64,000 bases of DNA from Trebouxia sp. TZW2008 (lineage: Eukaryota; Chlorophyta; Trebouxiophyceae; Trebouxiales; Trebouxiaceae), in assembly GCA_002118135.1 (NCBI GenBank), contig BDIU01000081.1, forward strand, positions 102,415 to 166,414, written 5' to 3'. How positions within the stretch are numbered: the first letter of the stretch is position 1; each line of letters starts with the position of its first letter. Below, piece by piece: positions 1 to 9,739 of the stretch. The notes beneath the pieces were generated by a model. That model made no database searches and was not told the DNA's origin. It worked only from the letters and a program-made list of their open reading frames with translations. The translations under genes were made by a program, and so were the position numbers.

Positions 1-96
1 CTGCCGCAGCAGTGAATATGCAAGCCATAAGGCAAGCTTGACAGACAGCACTTTTGCGAACGGCGGCAGCGCCGCAGCCTCAAGTTCATCCCTCAT
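1..96 (-). CDS. possible 5' end of an unknown gene running off the left edge
   Basis: On the minus strand an ATG at 96 opens a frame that stays open to the window edge (32 codons, acidic start then a hydrophobic stretch ending near LLRQ). It would be divergent from the oxidase gene that starts at 750. No family can be recognised from so short a piece and the frame is also open upstream of this ATG, so the true start is uncertain. It may be a chance open frame. Confidence 0.2.
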   Translation of the reverse strand, partial: MRDELEAAALPPFAKVLSVKLALWLAYSLLRQ

Positions 97-749
97 CAGC
101 TTCTTGCAAACATGCTCGGTCCGGGTGCAAGTGGCGTGATAGCAACGTCACATAAGGATGACAACCGGACTTTCGCTGTGAGGATAAGATTTGCTTGCAT
201 AAATTCTCGATCAGCGCCTTTTGCAGTGGATGACTAACAGACACATGATAGCCGCCTCACAAACGCTTCGACTCTCCGTCAATGCAGGTCGGGCAGGATT
301 TGACGTCATTGCAACGCCTCTACTTGCTTACTTGGGGCTTCCGCGCGTCGGAACTTTGCAGCAGCTGCTTGTCTGGCCACTCAGCCACAGTAGCCGACCG
401 TAGCCAGTTGTAGCGCTGCCGCTTGCGTTCCGACAAGCCTAAAGTCACCACATTGCTGTGCAGTGGCTGTAGTTGTCACTCTCTATAGCTCGACATCTGC
501 CCCGTGTAAACCTCGTACAACATTTGCGAGCAGCACAAGTGCCTCGTTTCATCGAGCAGCAGCTTGCTAGCCAATCTTGAGAGCAGAGTGTCCTCGTGAC
601 CTGCCGGAAATCTTGACTTCTGTAGCCATCTTCCGAGCGCCAGCAGCAAGCAACCCACAGCGGCTTTTGAGTCGTCGATTAGCAGCCAGCAGACCATCAT
701 CTGTCGCAGAAGTAGATTTTCAGCTTAGAAAGTTACTGTAACAGACGCC
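97..749. other. intergenic / 5' flank of the oxidase gene
   Basis: I see no convincing coding exon here. The short open frames on both strands lack splice sites or family resemblance. It probably holds the promoter and 5' UTR of the gene starting at 750, but I cannot point to a clear TATA box or other element. Confidence 0.4.
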
Positions 750-3700
750 ATGCAGAATGCCAGGTGGTTGACTTTCGCATGTCTACTTTGTGTCGGTGTG
801 GCCGTCGCGGCCCGCTCCCTCTCGAGCGAAGAGCAGGTGTTCGACACCAATCCCTTTAATACCCAGTACCAGCCTAGATACTTGTTGCAAGCCAGCTCAG
901 GTGGGTGCTCGATCTGACATGCACTGCATGGCCCGAGCCAGCTGTCACTTGCGACCGCCCCTACCTCTCTCCGTTTCCCGTCTTCCTACCTTCGTTTGCC
1001 CTCCTGCAGCCTCCGGCCCCTCCTCCTCCAGTTCTCCCTCCTCAGGCTCTCCCTCCCCTCCTTCCAGCCCTCCCTCAGCATCTACTTACACGAGCAGCAG
1101 TGGCTCAGGTTCTTCTTCGGCCTCGTCCAGCAGCACGTCTGGCTCGACTCCTACTCAGACAAGCTCCAGCAGCAGCGGCGGGACACCTTCGGCCACCACC
1201 GGCGCGTCTCCGTCCTCGACTGCAGCTCCCAGTAGCGGACCCTCATCTTCTGCAAGCTCAACACCCTCATCATCATCATCTGCTGCAGCTCCAACTACAC
1301 CAGGAGCAACAAGCACATCACCTGCCACAGCAGCAACCCCTGTGCCGACCTCAAGTGAGCGTTACCTCAATGCACCCACAACCATTCTGCAACCACAAGT
1401 GCAATGCACCAAGATCATTGCCCAGTGCAAAGTGTGGTATCAGGGCGCCCTCTGTCATTCTTATCAGCAGATGTATAGCTGTTCTTGCAATGAGGCAGCC
1501 TTGTGCCCTCTGCCTGTATGTTGCTGCTGCTGCTGCTGCTGTTGTTACAGAGGGCGCTCACGTCAAAAGCAAAATTTCCATGGCTTATCTGCTCATTCTG
1601 CATCTCAGCACACTGCGGTAGGTAGACACCCACGTACTATCTGCTGCTAACCGTCTTGCCTATGTCTGCTGATACGGCGTACGCATGTGCATGTGCAGCT
1701 TAGTATACGGCAGCAGCGTCCCAACAATTGTCTGCTACCTGCCACAACAACTCCCTGTCAATCTGATGCTCTCATTTCCTTCTTGCTTGCTAACACTTCT
1801 GCTTGTTTGTCTGCAGCCTCAGCAGCACAGTACACAGCAGCTGGCTCAAATCTGCCAACAATCATGCACTGCTGCAGACCAAAGCACTCTGTTGTCCTAT
1901 TGCTGTCACTCTTTGCTAATCTGGTAACACTTCTGCTTGTTTGTCTGCAGCTTCAGCAGCACAGTCTGCAGCACAGTACACAGCAGCTGGATCAAATGTG
2001 CCAACAATCGTATATGCCGGCGCAACCTCAGCATCAGCAACCCCCTCCACCAGCCCCTCATCAACCATCACCCCCTCCACCCCAAGCACCCCCGCCAACA
2101 CAGCCCAGACCAATGTGGAATCTGGAGGCGGAGGCCCTGACTACGCTGGTGCATATGCACACAACTTCACAGCTTCTGATGTGACGGCCACCCCCAACCA
2201 GGGTACCACGGGCACCCCAGCAGTTCTGGCCACTGCTGCCATGAGCACAGTCATCGCCTTCGACACTGTTCTGAACCCTCTTGTGACCTACGGTCACATG
2301 GCGTCTGTTGACTCTCAGTCAACGCGTACCATTGCTCAGGGCAGTGGTAGCTTTGTTGAGGTGAGCTTGCTCTCTGGAATGCTCCGTTGCTGCTGAGTCT
2401 ACTGATGCTTTTGCTCAGTCCGCTATTCTTGGTAGCTGGGTTAGTGTGCAGTGAGTCTGTGTCGCTCATCACTTATGCTGCTGCTGGTAGCTGTGGAGTG
2501 CACATGCAGTAATGTACTGCACACAAAACGCTGCTGTTGCTGCTTGCTGTGCAGTCCCTATGCATTGAGCCTGTTCTGCACATTGCTTCTCCTGCTGCTG
2601 TCATGTATGTACTTTGCACGCAGTGACGTCATGCCGACAGAAAGCTCTGTTTTGCTGTTGATAGCTGTCCACATGCAGCAAGCATGGCACTGCTGCTGTT
2701 GTCTGTGGTGCAATGCCCAAACCCCATGTGTGCTGCGACTGCAGTTTCAGTGCTGTTGCATTCACAGCAAGGCCGAACTTTGCATTGGCATCATGCACAC
2801 AGCACACATTGAGTCCTGATATTGGCATGCGGAGTCTGTAAATGTGTTGCTGGCAAGCTGTAGTCTCTGCTTGCATTGGCTGACACTGCCACGCTATGCA
2901 TGTGGCTGACAGAGTGCGGTCTTGTGTTGCTGTAACAATATGGCCTTAGGATAGTATTGCGCTGAGTTTCATTGACTGTGTGTGCGGGCTGGTTTGTCAG
3001 GATCTATTGCCATTCACGCCATCTATGGATGCTTTGCAGTGTTCAGCTTTGCCTTGCTGCATCGTGCTTGCCATGTGACAGGGCACGCTATCATGCTGAG
3101 TCTGTCCACATGTGTGTGCAGGCTGGTCTGTCAGGCGCTATTGCCATTCACGCCATCTACGGTTTGGATGAGACTGTGCTGTTCTTTGAGAGGCCTCACG
3201 TCGGCGCTGTCAACTCAGGAGTCACCCCCAACCCATACCTTACTGTGAGTCCGTTGCTGCTGTTGCTTTATCACATGTTTCAGTGCGTTTACAGCAGTAT
3301 TAAATGCACAGTGTTGCTCAATTTGACAGGGGTACATTGGTTGATGTGGCGCATGTGGCTGATGTGGCACATGTGAGTCCTTGGCTGCTGCCATTGCAGC
3401 AGTGTTCAGGCAGCTGTGACCTGTTGCTGTTGATGAGTTGCAGCAGTACTGCATGCTGCGTCCGATCAAACTGCAGCAACAGCTATGCTGGTTCTGCATG
3501 TTGGGCATGTTCAACTGTATCCAGCCAATGCAAAGGCAATGCAATGTATCTTGTGCAAAAATGGAAACTGCTGCAGCAGCAATACAATGCCACTGCTTCA
3601 TGCAAGCCGTCTTGACGTCATGCAACAGCCATGCAAAGCTGCTCCTGCCATGAAGTGCAATGCTGTGTGCAGTAGCTAGGCATGCAGTGCTGTGTAGTGT

Positions 3701-6700
3701 AGCTAGGCGTACAACAGCAATGCAAAGCTGTCTCTGCCACTGACATGCAATGCTTATTGTCGCACCTACTATGGACATGCAAGGAATGGCGCAGCGCAGC
3801 ATCCGCTACCGAGCATGCAATGCCTAATGTTGCATCTGTGGCTAACATGCAAAGCTTGGTGATGCAGTTGGGCAACAGCCAGACTGAGATTGCCTGCATC
3901 TACGACGTTGTTATGCTGCTGCTCCATGTTGCTTATGCTGCCCATCATGCAACAGCAATGCTGACACAGAGTTGTGATGTCGCAGTTGGGCAATGGCCAG
4001 ACTGAGATTGCCTCCATCTATGACATTGCCAGCGAGACCTTCACTCCGTTCCACTTCCCCACCAATGCCTTCTGTGCTGGTCACTCCGCTGCTGAGGACG
4101 GTTCAGCCTTCATTGCTGGTGAGCAAGCTTCCTTCTGATAGTTTTGACGCCCTGATAGTCTTGACGCCCTGCTTGCAACTTTGCAGATTGACAGCTTGAC
4201 AGTGTACATCTCCTGCACTGAAAAGGTCTGTTGCAAGCCTTACACAGCCAACATACATGGCTGCATATTGACTCTCAGTCAATTGGGTTTCATGCATACA
4301 GCTTTCTGCTGACAGCTTGACAGTGTCTTTTAGCACAGTGTCAAGCAGTGACTGTTATTTTGCTGATGCTTCTGACAGCATTCCTGCTTTGGATGGCTAG
4401 CCATGTCTTGGCTTGCCAAATCATGCTGCAACATCTTTACAAACACTGTGCTTTAGTGGCAGTCTATTTTGATTCTGCATCGATGCCTGATTTTGATACC
4501 TGCAAACACTGTGCTTTAGTGGCAGTCTATTGTGAATCTGCATAGATGCCTGATTCAGATACCTGCAAACACTGTGCTTTAGTGGCAGTCTATTGTGATT
4601 CTGCATCGATGCCTGATTTTGATACCTGCAAACACTGCGCTTTAGTGGCAGTCTATTTTGGTTCTGCATTGATGCCTGATTTTGATACCTGCCAAGTATG
4701 TCCTCATTGTAACCCAGCTCCTTCAAGCTTGATTACCTGTTGTCTGGTGTTGCCGCAAAAACTGCACACCCAAAAGCCCAGCTCCTTCAAGCTAACTTCA
4801 AGCTAAATTAAAATGCTTCTACTGTTTTTGCATGTCTGTTGGGATGATCCTGCATACATACAATGTAACAAAGTCACGAAGTCTGCCTACATATGTCTTG
4901 ACTGGGGACTTTTATTTATGCATATGCCGTGCACAGTTGCAGTATATTGTCTGGTTGTCAGACATTGTGTCAAGACAAACTGCACTTTGCTGCCAACATG
5001 ACACACTGCAAGCATGGGTTCTGAGCCACAACTTCTTTGGTTCACAGGTGGTGACAACCTGAACTTGGTGCCTGGGTTCCTGGACAATGGCCTGTACGCA
5101 GTCAGGCACTTCCAGTTCCCCAACACTCTGTCCACTGTTGTGGGAGACATGGGAGTTGCCCGTTGGTACCCCACTGTGATCACCCTTCAGGACGGTTTGA
5201 CCATCATTGCTGGTGGTTCCACTGCTGAGGGTGGAGGATATGGCAGTGACTCATCCCTGAATGAGCCCACTTACCAGGTCAGTGCCAGTCTTGAGTTTTG
5301 CTTGAGCAGTTGTACAGTGTATGCTGATTGTGTGCGCTTTGCATGCTGTGCACACAGTGCCTTGCTGCTATGCAGGACTTCTGCTTGTGATGGCGCTTGT
5401 ATCTTGTGCATCTCAGTCTGCTTTGTGTTGATCTTTGAGCATGGATCTACTGGAAACGCTGTGGAAGTGTGCTTAGGTGCAAATGTCACAAACCCAGTAA
5501 ATCAAGTAATGCGTTGGGCTGGGCGTGTGCGCGCATGTTCACAGCCATATGTCTCAGTGAGGCGGCAGACTTTTGGAGTGCCTGTCTGTTGAGCAAGGTG
5601 CTGACTGTACACCTTCTCAGCTGCAGCTGTACAAAAGTGCAAGTGGAACTATCACCGACCCCGCCACCCTACTCATCCTGACTTGTACCTGGCCTGTCAA
5701 CCTGTACTCCTATGTGACTGTCCTCCCTCGTCTCAGACAGTGATCTTAATCTAGTCTCAAAAGCTTTGTTTCAGTACAGTACTGATGTTTCATCTTCTAT
5801 GCTGCAGCTGTACAACAGCGCAAGTGGAGTCATCACCGACCCCGCCACTCTACCCATTCTGACCCGTACCTGGCCCGTCAACCTATACCCCTACATGACC
5901 GTTCTGCCTGTGACTGGCTCTCTGTTGGTCATTGCTGGAGCTCAGACTGACATCTACAATGGAGAGGGCAACCCTAGCGCTTTCACTGGCATTGACACCC
6001 GTTACCCTGCCATTCCTAACCTACCCATCCCTGTCAGCTACCCACAGACTGCCACCTTCGCTCTGCTGACTCTAGAGCCAGCCAATGACTACGTCGCAGA
6101 GGTAAATCAGCCTTAGTTTGTGTTTTGTGTGGTAATGCATATTGTGCATACTGTGCAAGTCGTTATTGCTTTGTGCATGGTGCTTGCTGTGCAACATTCA
6201 TGCATGTTGTCTGCACTGGGCATTGTCAGCTCCAAGCTTCCACATGGCAAGATCAAGCACTTTACCCCTGCAGGCACGCTGAGGTGCTGTGTCCGTCAGA
6301 TTGTTGTGTGTGATTCTGCAAGTTACTCAGATTGTTGTGTGTGATTCTGCAAGTCGCTCAAGAGCTGCTGTTGTGCTATGCAGATTGTGGTGTTTGGAGG
6401 CACTGTCAGCGACTACGCCACAGCCGAGACCCCATCTTCTTCAGCCTCTTACCGTATCAACACTGGTGCTGCCAACCCTGCCTGGGAGACTGAGAGCATG
6501 CCCTTCCCCCGTGTCATGGGTGATGCTGTGCTGTTGCCTGACGGCACAGTCTTTGTCGCTAACGGTGGTCAAGTTGGTGAGTGCCCATATTGATATCTAC
6601 AAATTTGTGTAAATGGCTGAAGCGTGTTGTTTGTGTCATGCGCAATGCTGTGCTGTTGCCTGACAGCACAGTGTTTGTGACTAACGGTGGTCAGGTTGGT

Positions 6701-7886
6701 GAGTGTTCCACGCATTCACGATGTCCTTGCAAGATATGCATCTGCTGCATGTCAAGTGTCACCTTCCTGGTTCATGTGTGATGCTGTGCTGTTGCCTGAT
6801 GGCACAGTATTTGTGCCTAACGTTGACAAAGTTGGTGAGTGCAAATGCTGCAACGCAGTTTGCTGACAATGCCTCTTCAATGCTCGCACCCTGTGATCAA
6901 AAATATGGGCATCAGCATTTCCTCTCACAACAATATGGTATTGCTGACATCTATCCGCCTTTGCCACAGTTGCTATTGCTAAACATCTTTGCTCTGTAGA
7001 TGTTGCTTTTGCTCTAGCTGCTATTGCTGACACATTTTTCTCTGTAGGTATTGCTGGTGGTGTGCCTTTGGCTGCTGCTGCCAGTGACGGCATCACCACC
7101 CCAGTCGCCTACAACCCATACCTGCCATCTGGCTCAAGATACGAAGTCCTTCAAGACTCCCAAATCCAGCGTCTGTACCACTCCAACGCCTTCCTGCTGA
7201 CCTCTGGACTGGTGAGCAGTGCCATCTCATGCTATTACTGTCTCTGATTGTGTGTGCACTGTTTTGAATGTTGCCCTTGTGAGTAAGCAGTGTCACCTTC
7301 AGCTGCTGCCTGCTTTAATTCTGTGCACTCTTGTTTGCAAATTGTGCAAGAGCGTGGCCTGGCTGTGCATCAGCACTTGGTGCTATGCTCTGCCCCTTTG
7401 TTTGCAAGCAAGCATTGTAATGACAGAAGCAGAAACTGGTGCTGTGCTTGGTCTATGGCTGGTGGCCGAAAACGCAGTGCGGTCAGCCATTCTGACCTTT
7501 GCTGTGCCTTGCAGATCTTGGTTGCTGGCAGTGAGGCAACTCTGGACTACCGTGTGCAAATCTACACACCAGCCTACCTGCAGACAGGCAACCCTCGCCC
7601 AGTCTTGGCCGGTGCACCAGGCTCTCTGGCCTACGGCCAGACTTTCGCTGTCAACTACAGCGGCGTCACCACCATCGACCGCGCCGTGCTCGTCAGGCAG
7701 AGCGCTGTCACCCACTCCATTCACATGGACGCCCGTACCGTGGCTCTCGTTATCGGCACTGCTGCTGGTGGCACTCTCACTCTGACCGCACCACCTGACG
7801 CAACCATCGCACCGCCAGGCTACTACATGCTGTTCATCATGTATGGCGGTGTTCCATCCACAGCCAGCTGGATCCACGTTGGTTAA
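750..7886 (+). CDS. secreted glyoxal oxidase / galactose-oxidase-like copper radical oxidase
   Basis: Ten exons: 750-900, 1010-1354, 1951-2360, 3122-3244, 3986-4118, 5048-5277, 5808-6101, 6384-6576, 7048-7211, 7515-7886; 804 residues, phases agree throughout. Residues 1-20 look like a signal peptide. Residues about 50-165 are a Ser/Thr/Pro/Ala-rich, probably O-glycosylated linker. A glyoxal-oxidase N-terminal domain and a C-terminal DUF1929-type domain follow. The copper/radical residues of the family are all visible: Cys373 (FCAGHS) and Tyr428 (ARWYPT) for the Cys-Tyr crosslink, Tyr670-His671 (RLYHS) and His748 (VTHS). In this family the enzyme oxidises aldehydes or alcohols to give hydrogen peroxide, here in the wall or medium. 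Glyoxal versus galactose specificity cannot be read from sequence. Several introns carry decayed copies of neighbouring exon edges. A TGTAA near 8130 may be the polyadenylation signal. Confidence 0.93.
1790..1876 (+). repeat. decayed copy of exon 3 start in oxidase intron 2
   Basis: The end of the intron plus the first part of exon 3 (acceptor at 1950/1951) is present a second time 134 bp upstream, with its own CAG acceptor at 1816. The upstream copy lacks a short internal CAGTCTGCAG-like insert and then diverges. Confidence 0.85.
2976..3032 (+). repeat. decayed copy of exon 4 start in oxidase intron 3
   Basis: This matches the acceptor region and first codons of exon 4 (3110-3165). The acceptor AG of this copy is changed to GG, so it could not be used for splicing at the same position. 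Confidence 0.85.
3861..3913 (+). repeat. decayed copy of exon 5 start in oxidase intron 4
   Basis: A near copy of the acceptor and first 45 bases of exon 5 (from 3986) lies about 125 bp upstream. It diverges after the copied piece; the acceptor CAG is retained. Confidence 0.85.
4441..4692 (+). repeat. 63-bp minisatellite, four units, in oxidase intron 5
   Basis: Four head-to-tail units of exactly 63 bp start at 4441, 4504, 4567 and 4630 and differ at a few bases. The unit length is a multiple of three, so open frames run through on both strands, but no unit resembles an exon of this gene and I treat it as non-coding. Confidence 0.92.
5621..5735 (+). repeat. pseudo-exon: decayed copy of exon 7 start in oxidase intron 6
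   Basis: About 110 bp match the acceptor and first 36 codons of exon 7 (5808 on). The copied frame is still open up to a TGA but carries several amino-acid-changing differences (for example Asn to Lys, Arg to Cys), as expected for an unselected copy. Confidence 0.88.
6297..6365 (+). repeat. two 34-bp copies of exon 8 start in oxidase intron 7
   Basis: Two tandem 34-bp units each resemble the acceptor and first bases of exon 8 (CAG then ATTGTGGTGT). Both lie within 90 bp upstream of the real acceptor at 6383. Confidence 0.7.
6629..6842 (+). repeat. two copies of exon 8 end with splice donor in oxidase intron 8
   Basis: Segments 6636-6706 and 6779-6842 repeat the last 60 or so bases of exon 8 together with its G|GTGAGTG donor. 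They therefore offer two decoy donors downstream of the real one at 6577. The second copy has a damaged coding part. Confidence 0.85.
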
Positions 7887-9462
7887 ATGTGCTTGCAGCA
7901 CATATCAGGAGCCAGGGCATATCCAAGCCCTGGTTCTTGAGTGCTGGACACAGCACAAGCGGGCTGCAGGTTGCTTGACGGGCCAAGTTGAGGCTATAGA
8001 CAGGATGACCTTGTATTTTGGCATGCTCTTGCTTCCCAAGCCCTTTGTGGTTTATACATATAAGCGTAATCAGTATGATTCTCTGCACATTTCTTGTGCA
8101 GATGGCCCTATTTACCTTTGCATCTTATGTGTAATGGTCCTGGTCAAACTGTACCTTGATAGCATCACAGGGCCTCTGTGCTCTAAGATGCTGCATTGCG
8201 TCTTCTTTAGGGCGGGAAGACAAGCCTGCCATGTTATTTGATCCATTGAGTCACAGGTAGACCAAAGTGTTGAGTTGGTGTTGTATAGAACGCATCCGCC
8301 TAGACCGTTTGTGCATAGACTTTTGAACAGACCGTACAGCTTTGTCTCAGCTTGTGCAGACGGTTGTCAGCATTTTTGCTTCCTACCTTAGCACATATAG
8401 TGTTGTGGCAGCTGGTGCCAAGCTTAGACTCTCAAGAATGATATCCTTCAGAAGAACATCCTGAGTCCGTGCGGTAGTTGTGATGTGTGTTGAAGAGACG
8501 TTGCAGGCTGAAGAATGAGTTGTAAAGCATCCAGTTCTGTCTTTTCTAAGTGTGTGTTGCACATCTGCAAATACAGTTCAGCATGCTTGAATGCTGCTAC
8601 GATGTGTGATCTCGGCGTTTCCCAAAGCATGCTCGTCAGTGCAGTTTTGGGGGTCTGCTTCCAAATCACCAAAGTAAGTAAATACAGTTCAGCATGATCG
8701 TGCATCTGCTGGCGCTGCTTCAAATGGAACGCTGACGCGTCGCTCAGGTAATCTGTCCACTCGCCAACACTGACTACGATGAACGAAGACAAATAAAGCA
8801 GATGTGACAAGCATCGTCAGCAATGCTCCTGCAGAAATGGCACACACAACACTCTGCCTTACAGCATGTTTGCCTGTGCATTGCAGTTACCTCACAAATG
8901 CAGCACATTGTGCCGCACAACCCTGAGCACTACCCTGCTTTTGCTGACAGTCAGTAACGCATTCAGTGAAGTACATGCAGCACCTCGGGCTGAAAGTCTT
9001 GCTGTCTGCAGCAACAGCACATTTCAGTCTGTGTAATAATTGCAGACTGCACGGATGTGGCTGACATTGTGTGCGTGAATACCAGGTGCGTCCTTGGTCA
9101 AAGCAGTTCAGCATACACACACAGCACCTGCAAAGCTGTGCAGAGCCAAAAAATCATCTGCATTGCCTATTTTCTATGCTCACACAATTCGTTGCGAGTG
9201 TTCAAATGACAAAAAATTTTCTTGTTGCATTCCAGCCAGCTTGAAGGCTTTGTACGCCAGCATGACGACTTTCATTATTGAAAAAAGGCTCGTTTGTGGC
9301 AACAGGTCAAAAGGCAACTGACCCAAACGCATTTGCAACTTCCTGCCAAGCTGGTTTATGCTTACATTGTGCAAATGCAGTGCTCCTGGGCTTTGCTGCT
9401 AGATCGAATTAACTCACAATAAAGCTCTGATGTACAAAGCTTCAAATGACCAAGAGGACAGG
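7887..9462. other. convergent intergenic region (3' flanks of oxidase and expansin genes)
   Basis: No exon can be supported. It should hold the 3' UTRs of the two convergent genes. A short direct repeat (AAATACAGTTCAGCATG at about 8570 and 8680) is visible and explains part of a minus-strand open frame at 8448-8810, which has no other support. Confidence 0.4.
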
Positions 9463-9735
9463 CTATGAGCCAGCACTTGCTGCCTTGTTTTTGCTCTTGA
9501 CATGCCCAGACAATTTGGTACAGGCGCCACTCAATGAGCCGACAGTGGATCCAGCAGTCAAAGCATCAGCAAAAGCTTCAAACAGTCTAGAGGACAGGCT
9601 GTGAGCCACCAGCAGCACTTGCTGCCTGCGTTTGTCTTTGCTCTCAACGTTCCTTTCAGAATAGAGCTTTAACCAGTGAGCCACCAGTGAAACCAGCAGT
9701 CAAAGCATCATCAAAAGCCTCAACAGTCAAGAGAA
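9463..9735 (-). repeat. two copies of the 3' end of the expansin-like gene
   Basis: Segments at about 9463-9560 and 9592-9715 repeat the last coding stretch and stop-codon region of the expansin-like gene (9736-9850). They lie beyond its stop codon, so exon-edge duplication here extends past the end of the gene. Confidence 0.8.
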
Positions 9736-9739
9736 CACG

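Noticed and set aside
790..1621. Three overlapping plus-strand open frames over the Ser-rich region
   Set aside because: Only one frame continues in phase from the signal-peptide exon and into exon 3; the others are low-complexity shadows.
4421..4726. Minus-strand open frame with repeated NQASMQN-type units
   Set aside because: It is the shadow of the 63-bp minisatellite in an intron of the plus-strand oxidase gene.
8448..8810. 120-codon minus-strand open frame downstream of the oxidase gene
   Set aside because: No splice partners, no family match, and it contains a short direct repeat; likely 3' flank.
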